Positions 34,901-45,297 of a stretch of DNA of 64,000 bases are shown piece by piece. Every line of letters starts with the position of its first letter. Within the stretch, counting starts at the first letter, position 1. The notes under the pieces are model-generated. The model saw only the letters and a list, made by a program, of their open reading frames with translations, was not told the origin of the DNA and did no database searches. A program made the translations under genes and the position numbers. The stretch is taken from contig JAJEKV010000003.1 of NCBI GenBank assembly GCA_021234155.1, positions 29,805,166-29,869,165 on the forward strand. The letters run 5' to 3'. The stretch is from Isoetes taiwanensis. Lineage: Eukaryota; Streptophyta; Lycopodiopsida; Isoetales; Isoetaceae.

Positions 34901-35170
34901 TATTAATGTCGTTTTCCACAATACATGCTTTTCTGATACTGCTATTCCTAATGTAACAGGCTAGCCCTGCGCTACCCCTTCCTATTTTGTAGTTCTTTTC
35001 CCTCCAACAGGTGAACAAATTGTAGCCTGGTTCATCTGGTAACCTCTTTGTGCTGTGCTCCCATGTCTCTACCAGACATATAATATCCTGGTCTCGTGCT
35101 TCGTTTAGGCGTTCTCCATCATCCCATGGATATCCCGTACAATTCCAGTACCAGATCGTTATTTCTTCCT
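31990..35170 (-). pseudogene. LINE-C ORF2: endonuclease, reverse transcriptase and zinc finger
   Basis: The frame opens at about 35170, overlapping the ORF1 stop in the -1 frame, with no early ATG. Endonuclease: DIICLVETWE (catalytic Glu), VGDINART, SSIVDYVIAN and a GHRPILL end where SDHxP is usual. A TGA at 34143 and TAA at 33570 interrupt the frame; the latter replaces the Tyr of NYRTI. RT: NKVIPLHKGG, GQAGFRPEYSTTDHL, FVDFKKAFDT, GVKQGCPLSPTLFG, LYADDLGMM. A frameshift lies near 32840 at a C run. The finger RICRICDSGKIEDEEHMVKEC is near the C-terminus. Otherwise it is in good order. Confidence 0.88.
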
Positions 35171-36217
35171 ACCTTTCTGCATCCCCCTGTCTCCCTGCTG
35201 CTCCATTATGTGTCCTTTCCTTAGCTGTCCTCTCGTTCTTGCTCCCTGATCCCCCACTCTCTCCCTTGTCAGCTTCATGTTCCTGTCTAGGTCCCTTCCG
35301 ACCTCTTTTCCGCCTCCCCATCCTAACTGTGTTTGTGTTAGAACTTTGGGGGCTGTCTCCCGGTCTATTGTCCCTGATGGTGTTATTTCCCTCATCTGCT
35401 TCAGTTGTTCCTGTCCTTTTTCTTGGTTCCCATCTCCCCTCGGCTCCTGTGGGTCCGTCCCATCTCTCTGCGTTGACGGTTCTTGCGGTGTGTTCTCCCG
35501 TCCTCTTTTGAGGTAAAGTTTCCCATTCTTTACCCCGGCTTGTACTCCCGCCCTGCTCAATTCCCTGACTTTCGCCAGTTCTTTGTGTAGCCCCTGTCTC
35601 TGCATGGGTGTCAGGGCCTCTTGTACTTTCATTCCATTCCTGAGTTTGAACCCTGCATGGATGATTCTTTCTTTGGCCGCCAGGTCCCTCATAGTCACAT
35701 TTATATGTCTCGCCCTCCCTCTCCAAGCTCCTAATCGTGCTGCTTTCACTATCACATTCCTGTGTTCCTGAAAAACGTTCTCCATTATCTCTGCAGTGAC
35801 CCGGAACGTGTCTTCGTTAGGCCTCTCGGCTACCCCTATCAATCTTACATCAAGTTTAATCCTTTCCTGTTCTTTGAACTCCACTATGTGCGGTTTAATC
35901 CTATCAAAACTCTGCCATGCATCTAGACCTATTTGTTGCTTTTCTAATATCACCAACCTTTGTATGATTTCCGCTTTTTCTTTCTCTACCTCTTCCATCC
36001 TTTTCCGAATTTCCACCTCTGTATCTTCCACCACCTGCACCCGTTCTTCCACTTTCCCTATTGCCTCTTTGTTCTGTTGCACCGCTCCTGCTAGTGTGTT
36101 CAGCGCCTCCATCCTCGGGACCCTGGCTTCCAGCCTTACGTCCATCTGAGCCAAGAAGTCCTGCAGATCTTGTTTGAGTTCTTCCACCTTGCCCCCCGTT
36201 CCTTGTTGGCTAGCCAT
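35159..36217 (-). CDS. LINE-C ORF1: L1 ORF1p-like RNA-binding protein
   Basis: 352 codons from ATG 36217 to TAA 35159, uninterrupted. Residues about 8-95 are heptad-rich coiled coil (VEELKQDLQDFLAQMD ... IGKVEERVQVVED ... KRMEEVEKEKAEIIQRLVIL). Residues about 120-165 form an RRM-like segment (LDVRLIGVAERPNEDTFRV), followed by ARHINVTMRDLAAKERII and KVQEALTPMQRQGL, matching in order the RRM and C-terminal domains of animal-type L1 ORF1p (Transposase_22). The last 120 residues are a hydrophilic Gln/Glu/Arg/Gly tail. Such proteins trimerise and coat LINE RNA. Most flowering-plant L1 ORF1 proteins instead carry a zinc knuckle, and none is seen here. Confidence 0.8.
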   Translation of the reverse strand: MASQQGTGGKVEELKQDLQDFLAQMDVRLEARVPRMEALNTLAGAVQQNKEAIGKVEERVQVVEDTEVEIRKRMEEVEKEKAEIIQRLVILEKQQIGLDAWQSFDRIKPHIVEFKEQERIKLDVRLIGVAERPNEDTFRVTAEIMENVFQEHRNVIVKAARLGAWRGRARHINVTMRDLAAKERIIHAGFKLRNGMKVQEALTPMQRQGLHKELAKVRELSRAGVQAGVKNGKLYLKRGRENTPQEPSTQRDGTDPQEPRGDGNQEKGQEQLKQMREITPSGTIDRETAPKVLTQTQLGWGGGKEVGRDLDRNMKLTRERVGDQGARTRGQLRKGHIMEQQGDRGMQKGRKK

Positions 36218-36900
36218 TCTTCTTTCTGTTGTTGTGGTGATTCCGCTTCGCTTATTTCCCTTCCCTCCGCTCGCTCTCTCCTACGGGCTTACTATATCTC
36301 GTTCCTTTCTTTATCCGTTTGGACCTTTTCCCCCATATTCCTTCAGTTTTGAATTTCAAAATTCGAATCATCCCATCTAAGATATGATTACTGGGTGTTT
36401 GTGTCCGCTATTTACTATCGGCGTTTTTATGGCTGCCCGTCAGATTCATATTCAATTCCCTGGATTCAGTAATTTTCGGTACCATCTGAACTGTTTTGTT
36501 TTCTTTGTATCCAATTTTGTTTTCTTTGTATCCTTTTGGGAGTGGTTTTTTGTGACTTTGGTGCACCAGCCGGAGGATTGGATCCTCGCTGTCCTGGTGT
36601 ATGGCCGGGGAGTTGCCTCCCACTATCCCGTACTTGGCAACCTCTGTCTTTCCACTTCCATTTTCATTTCCATTCTATGGGCCGGGTAATCTGGTGTCTG
36701 TTGTTTGGCAGTTGGCACCAGCCGGTGGACTATTTTTCCACTCTGTCCTGGTGTATGGCGGAGACACACGTCCCTCTGTCCCATAGCTTAGCCTTCCACC
36801 TTTTGCACCATTTACTCCTGGATCCCCTATTCTATCAGGGTTATGTTCCTCACTTCCTCGTATTTGTTACTTCCCTTGGAATAGTGGATTAAAAGATTTC
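36218..36900 (-). repeat. LINE-C 5' region with repeated GC block
   Basis: Two similar units lie about 153 bp apart: CACCAGCCGGAGGATTGGAT at 36563 and CACCAGCCGGTGGACTATTT at 36716. Each is followed by C(A/T)CTGTCCTGGTGTATGGC or a close variant. They resemble promoter monomers seen upstream of some L1 elements; that they belong to LINE-C is inference from position and base composition. Confidence 0.45.
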
Positions 36901-37944
36901 CACGTATCCGCCCAACTTTTCCTTATCATTTGTATCTCTACTAGGTTGATTGTGTATGTCTGCGTTCGTACGTCTGTGTTCGTACCTATCATATACCTTC
37001 CTGCAGCTATATCTATACTTTCCTTAATACATCACTTTCTCAATACGACCTTACGACCTATATCGTCCATTTACACGCCTTGTCGTATTATCATATTTCC
37101 CTATTACTATATTTCTTTCGTCCCCTTCGTGGGCTCATACCCGAAGATTCGTTGCCACCTTGATCGTCCCCTGTGTGGGCCCATACCCGGGGGGTCGTTA
37201 CCACCTTACTCATACGTCCTCTTTTATCTTCAATCGTGTTTCTGCCAACCTGCTTATATGCTTCTTCCTAGATTCATAAGTCTCCTAAGTCTGTTAATTG
37301 TTGACAAGTAGCTGTTCCTAAATTACTACGTATCACCCAATATGTTCTTCGTATCCCTCGAGATGTATGCGGGCATCCCCGTTTACAGCTATTATCTCGC
37401 TGATTTAGCTACATCATATTAGTTCACAAAATACAGTTATGTTATACGTCTCTTCTGCTTTATGGAAAGAATAACCAATACTGGGACACAAAGTTACTGT
37501 GAATAACATCCGATGTTATATTTACTGTAAAAAAATCTACATTAAAAGGAGAGTTCTTCTCTCACAAACATTGCTTATCTTTTCAGCCAATCTTATACAA
37601 AATCTTTCCTCATAAAGACATACACACAAACAAACAGGTTTTGTTTCCCTTCTGCCCGGGATTACTTACCTGTACTGATCTGTTACAGTCCGATGCAGTT
37701 TAAAAAGTCATCTAAAAGGTCGATGCAGTTTCTGAACATAATTTGTTTGAACAAAGGATTGTTTTGAACAGACAACAGAGAACAGAAAAAGAGAAGTGCA
37801 AGAGGAAAAAAGATATAAAAGATAAAGGATAAAAGGCTAAAAAGGTCAAAAAGATAAAAAGAGTAGCATAAAAGGAGAGCATGGCGTGCATCTGCTCGGG
37901 CCTCCCCTGATTTCATACTGATCCGACTCCTTTCCTGCCCATAA
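36901..37944. other. No gene; pyrimidine-rich then AT-rich
   Basis: 37110-37200 contains two units of a GTCCCCTTCGTGGGCTCATACCC-like block (about 57 bp apart). 37770-37870 is purine-rich on the plus strand (AAAAGATAAAAG words). It may be the far 5' end of LINE-C and the 3' flank of the gene at 37945. No coding signal. Confidence 0.4.
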
Positions 37945-38493
37945 CTAATTCTTTAGCTTTTTTTCCTCTGATGGTTCCCCGATCTTTTTAACTTTTTCGA
38001 GATTCCTCCCCATATACGCCCGGCACAAAAAATCGACGGGGTTCTTCTCACAGCAGTAAATACAAACCTTGCCGAAATCACACACCAGAAGATTGTGCTG
38101 ATAGCTCGAAGACCTTTGTATGGCGGCATGAACCTGCAGTCTATTGAAGCATTGCATTGTGCGATCCATGTCTTGGCGCCTTACCGAATCGTTTTTGTCG
38201 CCTAAAACTCCGAGTACTTCAAGCAACCCTAGGGTATACTGGCTATCCCGCATGGACTGAGCATGATGGATTTTGTCACAGTACAGACAGTGCACTCGGC
38301 CGCAGCTGATACATGAAGGCAAGCCTCTGCTCAGGCACATACAACTGTCGAAGCAGATACACCACGGGTTGAGCTCCTCAAGCTCGGGATTGAATGGCAC
38401 TGTCAAGTTGCCTGGGGTGCCGGAGTTGGGACGCTTCCTGCCAATGTTCTTCTCCCCATCTACACTCACGAGAACCTTTTTTCCTTTGTCCAT
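37945..38493 (-). CDS. Cys/His-rich 182-residue protein of unknown function
   Basis: Single frame from ATG 38493 to TAG 37945. The N-terminus is basic and Ser/Gly-rich. Residues about 43-78 hold a dense cluster (WCICFDSCMCLSRG, then CISCGRVHCLYCDKIHH) with eight Cys and three His, spaced like a small treble-clef or B-box-type zinc site. A helical middle part (TLGLLEVLGVLGDKNDSVRR) follows, then a second cluster (VCDFGKVCIYCCEKNPVDFLC). It ends in a Lys/Glu-rich tail. No transmembrane segment. A TATA box and telo-box lie upstream at sensible distances, so I think it is a real host gene rather than part of LINE-C. I cannot name the family; a transposon-derived zinc protein is possible. Confidence 0.6.
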   Translation of the reverse strand: MDKGKKVLVSVDGEKNIGRKRPNSGTPGNLTVPFNPELEELNPWCICFDSCMCLSRGLPSCISCGRVHCLYCDKIHHAQSMRDSQYTLGLLEVLGVLGDKNDSVRRQDMDRTMQCFNRLQVHAAIQRSSSYQHNLLVCDFGKVCIYCCEKNPVDFLCRAYMGRNLEKVKKIGEPSEEKKLKN

Positions 38494-38646
38494 ACTTGAT
38501 CCTGAGCTAAGGCGGGTGCTGAGGTTTGTTGGTGCTTCTTTGCTCGACTGAGTTTCCAGTGCCTCAGGATCAGGCGCTCAAGCGATCTGGAGAGACTGAT
38601 TTCTAAAGGGCGCCTTCACTATCACTCTTTCTCTCGTTGCAACCGT

Positions 38647-38677
38647 TATTTATAGGGTTTTAGAATATTTAGGGTTT
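38647..38677 (-). promoter_or_regulatory. Telo-box and TATA box of the Cys-rich gene
   Basis: On the minus strand AAACCCTAA (38669-38677, telo-box) is followed by a second AAACCCTA (38653-38660) that runs into TATAAATA (38647-38654). The start codon is about 150 bases downstream, giving a leader of about 120. Telo-boxes are typical of plant promoters active in growing cells. Confidence 0.6.
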
Positions 38678-38679
38678 AC

Positions 38680-38900
38680 GAAAATCTGTCCGATTTCCCA
38701 GCTACTTAATTCCAGCCGTCTGTCTTAAATGCCAGTCTTGTCCTATCCTGTCCCAAGAGTTTTCGTCTGCTAATCCCAGCCACACACCCTTATCCCTATA
38801 GCTGACATGTGTACCTTTCCTATTTCCTCTATACTACTCATTATTATGGCTATCCGTAGCTGTCATGATCACTACTACCCTATTCGTTATTTTACGACCT

Positions 38901-38943
<43 letters not shown>

Positions 38944-40057
38944 CCCTTTCCTACTGCCACGTGCCCTATTCTTTGCCGCTGGACTGTCGCCTGATGTTAT
39001 CTCGCCACTTTGCCACGTTTCGCCCCCCTTGTTTCCAAATTCCTTAATTATCCCCATTTTTTTATTTATTTTATTTTATGCCTATTCTTATTTCTCAACG
39101 GCTCCGAGATTTTGAATCCTCTGTCGACGAAACTTTGAGCTCCTCTTCCCGGTGCCCTCTTGTATTCTACAATTGTGTCTGTTGAGTCGCTTGTTATCGC
39201 TCCTTTATCTACCTTGAATTTCAAATTATCTATAGCAAACGATCTGTCCTGGTCTAATAGTGTTGTGTCCTGCTCATGCACCGATATCTATCTGTTTCTT
39301 TCTCGTCCAGATCATTCATACATTTGTATACTACATAATTTATTTCCTAAGAAGTATGAACATAGTATAATCCTGAACAAATTTTGAGAAAACTAGTGTG
39401 TAAGAATCAGGAGAGATGGGAGATATGCACTTAGCTGGATATTTAGCTGTATGATGTCTGTTATAATTGGTCTTGCATTGCATCTTTTAAAGAGGATTTG
39501 GTTACATTGTTAGCCATAGTAGATGCTTAATTAGAACATGTTCTTTCCTTGTCAAAAGCATATATATCCAATACGTACCATGAATTTATCTTCGTCTTGC
39601 AAATAAACAACACAACACAACAAATTAAAGTTCTTGAAAATCAGCTATAAATGCATTTGCTTTGCTTCGAGTCTTAAGGGAAACTGAAATGGTTGAACTG
39701 GAAATCTGCAAAAAGGGCGGTGAGGAAATTCCAAGACTGCTAATGGAAGTCCCATCTCCATATCAATAGCTGAGCCCGACAGAGAACCTGTTTGTCATTT
39801 GCAAAAAAATGAAAGATAAATTTACAAAAATATAACTGATAGGCTTGCTCATCCCATCCTTCTGAGGGCAGTAGAGTGCATAGTTCTTGATTTATAAATT
39901 AATATTGGCATCTTTGTCTTGAGACTCACTGTAACATGTAGCAGCGGGAAACCAGGGAGAGGATCAAAGGAATGCCAGTCTGAGAGCGGGCAATCAAGGA
40001 GAGGATCAAAAGAATGCCAGTCCTTTGAGATTAAACATAAGCTTGTGAGAAATAAAT
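38680..40057. other. No recognised gene; 36-base poly(T) tract
   Basis: A run of 36 T lies at 38904-38939 followed by six C. It could be the poly(A) tail of a minus-strand retroposon lying to its right, but I see no retroposed coding sequence there. A near duplicate GGATCAAA(G)GAATGCCAGTC occurs at about 39960 and 40003. The rest is unassigned. Confidence 0.45.
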
Positions 40058-40255
40058 ATGTAGCATAATGACAGGGGGTTTTTTTTGTGTTTTTGTACAC
40101 TTTTCACAAAGGTTTTCCTAAGATTTCATGGCGTATTCGAATCGATGTACTAATGCGTACATCTAGAGTGCACCATTTCTTAGTCGTTGATTTAGCTTTT
40201 TTTTTTCAATGGTCCAACATCCAAGGGCTCACAACAAAAGCCCTCTTTTTATTTT
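40058..40255 (+). repeat. P-module, copy B, upstream of the NCL pseudogene
   Basis: Same order of words as copy A at 21880: TAGCATAATGACAGGGGG, TTTTTTTTGTG, TTTTTGTACAC, TTTCATGGCGTATT, GTACTAAT, ACATCTAGAGTGCACCA, CAATGGT, and the GGGCTCACAACAAAAGCCC inverted pair. A TTTTAGGGTTTTA telo-box-like word follows at 40290. Confidence 0.6.
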
Positions 40256-40883
40256 AGGGGCTTGAACATGCAAGCATCGAAAAAACCATTTTAGGGTTTT
40301 ATTCCTTCTTCGATTCTATTTTCTTTTTGCAGGGATCGGCAGGTGAAGGCAAAGGATGAACTCCTTAATCAGACGAGGTTGGGTCTGGTGGGTGTATGAA
40401 ATCAAAGCCAGTTTCAAATGAACCGGTTTGTGCGGTAGTAGCGAAAAGAGATTTCGGGATGTTTGTTTTAGATGCTCGTGCTCTTGGTAAAGGTCGGGCC
40501 TGTATATAAGGGCAGTTGAGGACATGCAGCTTCGACCCACCTACCTACTTTCAAGAAACTCGACGCCACTGATAACTTGTGGACGCTTGCTACATGATTT
40601 TCGACCTTGTTCGATCCAAGGGGTAGAAGCAGTTCGATCCAAGGGGTAGGTCAGTTCCCCCTTTTTATTTTCAATTTCAGGTGTATTTCTGCTGATAAGA
40701 GCCAGGCCGTTGGGGTTAACTCGATCTGCCGGAGCAATCCCCTGCCTGGGCTTCCAAAATCATAGTCTGCATTGTAAAGTATGCCGCAGATGCAACGGCA
40801 GTAACAAAGAACGCAACGCAAATGTAACGACAACGAACGCAAGTGTCTGATCTTGAATTGAATGGCATGGCATGGCATGGCAT

Positions 40884-41920
40884 GCAGTATCTGGGATGGC
40901 AGTGAGTGCACAGGCCGAAGTTCTGGTGGGAATGGGTCTACTTGCTGGATCAACTGTTATGTTGCTTACTCTTCTCTGGGGTAGCTCTCTGCTTGTTGGC
41001 CGTTGTGACCTTCAAGATGGCAAAGCAAAGGATTGCACATTGACAAGGAAATTTGACATTTTCAGTAAGAATTTCCTCTGAGCTAATCTTGCAGGCAGGC
41101 ACTAACGTAACCAACTATCCAGTCTTCGGAGTTTTGACAGATCCGCAAAACAAGAGTGGCAGCTTGGATTATGATTGTCACTGTTATACCCTACTTATTC
41201 GCTCAGATTCCACACACATTTCATAACAGTCAATTGGGACACATATTTGATATTATAAGCTGTGCTTTGGCATTCATTGGACTCTTGGTTTACTGCTCTT
41301 ACCAGGTGCTTCATCAACCTTGATTTTCATTTCTTCAAGTAGCCGCTTCTCTCTTACCTTATTCATCTTCGTAGTGTCATTATGCTACATATTGTTTTGC
41401 ATGAAGTCGCTGAGAATTACACTTTCGTAGAGTCTGGATTATAGGCACTGTCTTTTCAGCTATAAATCAGTCAGGTTGTGGTCTTGCATAGTTGTTTGAT
41501 CATCTTCTATGTCAGGTATTCTCACCTTGGATTCAAGAAAGGACAGATAGAAGAACTCCTAATACAACCGTTTTTTCAAAGTAAGTGCTTGTTTACTGCA
41601 CCAATGCAGCATAAGAAAACGGATCATTCTTGTTGTCTCAAGTCTAGACTTCTCATGCATCCCTTGCTTCATACAGAATCTTTGAAGCCTTTGACATAGA
41701 CAAAAACGGGACCCTTTCCAAAAGTGAGCTGAAATCGCTTGTCTTTGAGTCCGGGGAATATGTACCCACACAAATATACTTGAAGAAGATGAACTCCAAG
41801 TCTGGTTAAGAGACTTTGATATTTCGAATGATGGATTGATTCAAAAAACAGGAATTCATTAACAGCATGTCAAAATGGGTGAAGGCAACTGGGTTTGATC
41901 TATTAGGAAACTTGCAGATT
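40884..41920 (+). pseudogene. NCL: NCL (Na+/Ca2+ exchanger-like with EF-hands), truncated and frameshifted
   Basis: Four exon remnants with canonical introns. 40884-41064 encodes AEVLVGMGLLAGSTVMLLTL, LWGSSLLVGRCD, the alpha-repeat helices of a cation/Ca2+ antiporter. 41099-41305 encodes WIMIVTVIPYLFAQIPH and a following helix ending VYCSYQ, after an internal frame change. 41516-41580 encodes VFSPWIQERT. 41677-41920 has the EF-hand loop DIDKNGTLSKSE and a second degenerate one (DFDISNDGLIQ). Frame breaks near 41150, 41785 and 41850, and loss of the N-terminal region and the second antiporter half, make it a pseudogene. In plants NCL proteins move Na+ or Ca2+ across endomembranes under Ca2+ control. 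Confidence 0.85.
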
Positions 41921-42069
41921 ATGCCTATTATCTTATGTAGCACTATATTCAACTCATATCATGATGGATTTTTAAACTGCATCCGGCTATAAGCCATCGC
42001 TCCATCCAGGAATTTCATGCACATGAATTACGTGCTGAACTATTTTAAAGATTGCAGTTGCTCTTCATA

Positions 42070-42488
42070 ACATTGTGATGAAGAGACAAATTATGCTTTT
42101 ATGCCATTCATATACAGGATACAATGCTGTGGTGAAGAATCTAATTATATATCTATACCATTTAACAGTTAAATGCTGTGGTGAAGCGTATGTAATTAAA
42201 TTACGGTATGCTATAACATTATAGTTTCTCAGGTTTCATATTATGGCTTTTTTAAGGCCCGAAGGGCCCAAAAATTTTTTTAGTATCACAACCAACACAT
42301 AACAACCATTAACATTAATTAATATTCTTACGTCTGCTTGTTTTTTTTAGGGCCCGAAGGGCCCAAAATTTTTTTTAGTATAATAACCAACACATAACTA
42401 CCATTGAAACCATTGAATCCAACACATTTAAATTAAAATCTTCCTTAAACCCCCTTTGGTTTGGGTGCATATTCACACGGGGGGTGAC
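42070..42488 (+). repeat. 419-bp inverted repeat, left arm
   Basis: The reverse complement recurs at 45532-45950 with the same length and only a few mismatches. The arm starts ACATTGTGATGAAG, contains two GGGCCCGAAGGGCCC-type palindromes (near 42256 and 42348) and ends CACACGGGGGGTGAC. Both arms stop matching at the same relative positions. Confidence 0.92.
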
Positions 42489-42721
42489 GTAGGGCAGCGA
42501 GAGCCCTCGTATTTGTATTTTGCACGTACGAAATCAACACCATATAGTATTCCGCTTGAAATCTTATAGTATTTTGTGAATCTTGTTATGCAGTATAGCA
42601 AATCTTGTACTTGCATACCCCACAAACGAGGAACTTTACGTACGGTGTAGATTAAGGAATAAGGGGTGAATATGCCTATCCAACAGCTCTCGTTGCCCGG
42701 AGTCACCCCCCGTGTGAATAT
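42468..42721 (+). mobile_element. Fold-back element F, copy 1 (about 254 bp)
   Basis: It is bounded by CATATTCACACGGGGGGTGAC and its exact inverse GTCACCCCCCGTGTGAATATG. The core of about 212 bp (GTAGGGCAGCGAGAGCCCTC ... GTTGCCCGGA) is almost identical to copy 2 at 45298-45552. No coding capacity. On the right it abuts P-module copy C directly. I found no clear target duplication. Confidence 0.8.
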
Positions 42722-42890
42722 GTAGCATAATAACAGGGGGTTTTTTTTGTATTTTTGTACGGTTTTTCCAATGGTTTTTATATGATTTGATGGGCGTATT
42801 ACACAAGGCCTACTAATTAGTACATCTAGAGTGCCCATTGTATTTGCATACGCTTGAATTAATTTTAATGCCTCTTTTCAATGGTGTAGA
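42716..42890 (+). repeat. P-module, copy C
   Basis: Third copy of the block at 21880 and 40058: TAGCATAATAACAGGGGG, TTTTTTTTGTATTTTTGTAC, TTTGATGGGCGTATTACAC, CTACTAATTAGTACATCTAG and AGTGC, then CAATGGTG. No host exon is recognised after it. Confidence 0.6.
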
Positions 42891-45160
42891 CCCATATATG
42901 TAGTATTTTTTCGCTTAAGTTTTTTTTTTTTTTCATATATTTTTTTTTCGACATGCAAAGCTCGAGCAGCTCATTTTAGGGTTTTTTTCTTAAGGGCGTG
43001 GTTATGTGGGTCGGATTCAAGCAAAGATCGGATTTGGGCAGCGCTTAACCGGTTCAATGAGCTACCTGAGTGCTTGAAGCAGATGCTTGCCAATCCATGA
43101 AAGTCCTTCCTCCTGCTTTTGTGTTTTGAACGATGGAGCTATTTTCCTTTTTTCATCTCTGTGAACCAAGCCCTTTACAGCATCATCCTGGCAAACCCAC
43201 TTGGGAATCAAGGGGGAAGAATGCCCTAAGCTGGAAACTTCCAACATTGCGATTTGGGGTGGATAAAAAGGACTCATTGATTTGACTAGCGGGTAGGAAG
43301 CCTTGAACGGAAAAAAAAATGAACGGGTTTGAAGAGGTATGGCGTGGGAAGGCATATGCAGTTTGGATAAACTAAACTCATTGTTTCTGTCTCTGACCCT
43401 TTACTTTTTCCTGCCCTAAAGCACTACCAAAGGCGAGTCTTCTTCGCCAGAGCTGGAGTTCAGAGTACCTCTTTTTTTATTCATCTCTGTATCTCTGTAT
43501 TTGCTTGACAAAAACCATGCGAAAGCGAGAATAATGGGTTGTGTTCCTTGAGAGAAAGCGTAAACAAAGCCCAAGCATTGAGAGATCTGGTAGGCTCAAT
43601 TGCCATGTAAAATTTACCTTTGCAACTAGCCGTTAGGGGAAGCCCAATCAATCATTAGACTCTGCGAATATTCATCACACTTTCAGATAAATCTCTGGCG
43701 GGGGCTATCGATTTGCATTCATTTCCTAAGACAACAATAGATGTTTTTGCATTAGGGGATTTGAGTGTTGTTCATTGGTGTTCATCTTTGTGGACATGCA
43801 ATTGTGAAAGATGGAATGCATGAATTTACGGATTGTTCTGGATTTATTTGATGTTTTGCGGCCTATGGACACGAGGGTCTGTGATTGGCCGAGAAAATAC
43901 ATTACATTACATTTCCAATATATGTATAGTTGAGGCATTGTAACATTGAACCAGCTATTCTAAGGCATAGCCTACATATGTTGGTGTTTTTCCCATTTGA
44001 AGCATTGTGCGCATTGGAGGAAATCCCTTTAGGCAAGGATTTGAGGCATGTCCAAAGGACGTTAGTATTTGATGAAGATTTAAATAGATGCACTTGCACA
44101 TGCTACCTGAATTGCTTAAACACGACCATTTGAATAGGAACTAGTCATGTGTTGGCGTTGACGAGGGAGCATCCATCTTGACTTCTTTATACAATGCTTA
44201 TGCAAGGAGAACCATGCCTTAAAAAAAGTACCCAAAAATGCTGGTGTCTAGAAGAAAGAATTTAATATTGGTTAGAGCCTCTTGAATCAGGTGTGGAAGC
44301 TGCAGCAATTGGAGGGATAACTAGTTAAGTGGGAACTGCAGAGAACAATGTGCAGGACGGCGGCCGGAATCATGGAAGTAAGTTCAGAGCAAAGGGAAAG
44401 AAAAACTAGAAAGCTACACCTTTTAATTGCTTCTGTAGTAGACTTTAGAAGACCAACTTATGTTGAACCGTTGTTTTGGAGGGCTGATGTATCCTGCTAT
44501 AAAACTGGAAAGTCAATTTTTGTTGACCCTATTATGTTCCATGATGGGGGAAGGGAAGAGGTTTCTTTCTTTGTTCTTAAGCCTCTTACTGCTCTTGGTT
44601 AACTGTAATCACTGAGGCGGAAGGAGGACGCTCGCTGTTTATGATTATTGGCCGAGAAAATGTTGTGTTCCTTTCCGTGCGAGACTTGAAAGCAAGAGAC
44701 TGCCTTGTCTCATTGTTTCCTTTGGTGAGTCTTTTTGCAGTTAGGGCTTTTTCAGTTTGTTAATTTCAAAGTGTTTAGTTGAGTTCGTTGTGACCAACGC
44801 CAAGGCATTGTGAATTGCATTGGTGGGCTACTCGTAATAACAAAGCATGTAGCATAAGAAGACGACTACCCTTCCTATCTTAGGGGTAATCCCCTATCTT
44901 GTTGGTGTTCATGGCTGGTTCCATGTTATGCCTAATGAAATAGTATTCAACCCTTGAAAGTGAAGTATCTTTGGACAACCGCTGATATCTAGCTACCTCA
45001 TGTATTAATATTGGTATTGGTATAATATTAATCAACACAATGAAATTGATATTTTATATCACAAGGATTTGTATGTGGAAAGGCACAGATTATTTCATGC
45101 TTTTAGAAAGAAAATCATAGGAGTTTTGCATGTTTCACATGTTTTTACGTATGTTTGCTT
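42891..45160. other. Spacer of the inverted repeat; one small open frame
   Basis: Mostly unassigned. An 84-codon frame at 44348-44602 starts at ATG with GGAATCATGGAA|GTAAGT, an embedded donor-like site, and encodes RRPTYVEPLFWRADVSCYKT and FVDPIMFHDGGREEVSFFVL. It could be a gene fragment but matches no family I know. TTTTAGGGTTTTT at 42975 is a telo-box-like word. Confidence 0.4.
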
Positions 45161-45297
45161 TTTTTAGGGCCCGAAGGGCCCAAAATTTTTTTTAGTATAA
45201 CAACCAACACATAACTACCATTAACATTAATTAACACAACCATTGGGTCCAACACATTTAAATTAAAATCCCCCTTAGACCCCCTTTGGTTTGGGTG

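Larger units (their letters stand above)
31624..36217 (-). mobile_element. LINE-C, nearly complete two-ORF LINE
   Basis: A minus-strand LINE with ORF1 (36217-35159), ORF2 (about 35170-31990), a 3' region and a (TTCTA)n tail at 31624-31645. The 3' region has GC-rich inverted words (CCTCACGGCCTGAGG) before the tail, as in its relatives. The 5' untranslated region extends past 36217, probably to about 36.8 kb or further. Only two nonsense changes and one frameshift interrupt ORF2. The tail type and C-terminal finger group it with LINE-A, B and D. Confidence 0.92.

Noticed and set aside
38904-38939. Poly(T) tract as evidence of a processed pseudogene
   Set aside because: No coding sequence or target duplication is recognisable on either side.
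42070-42120. MKRQIM motif read as the last exon of RER1
   Set aside because: The six residues match RER1 but the flanks do not in any frame, and the sequence is part of the 419-bp inverted repeat present twice. At most a decayed scrap.
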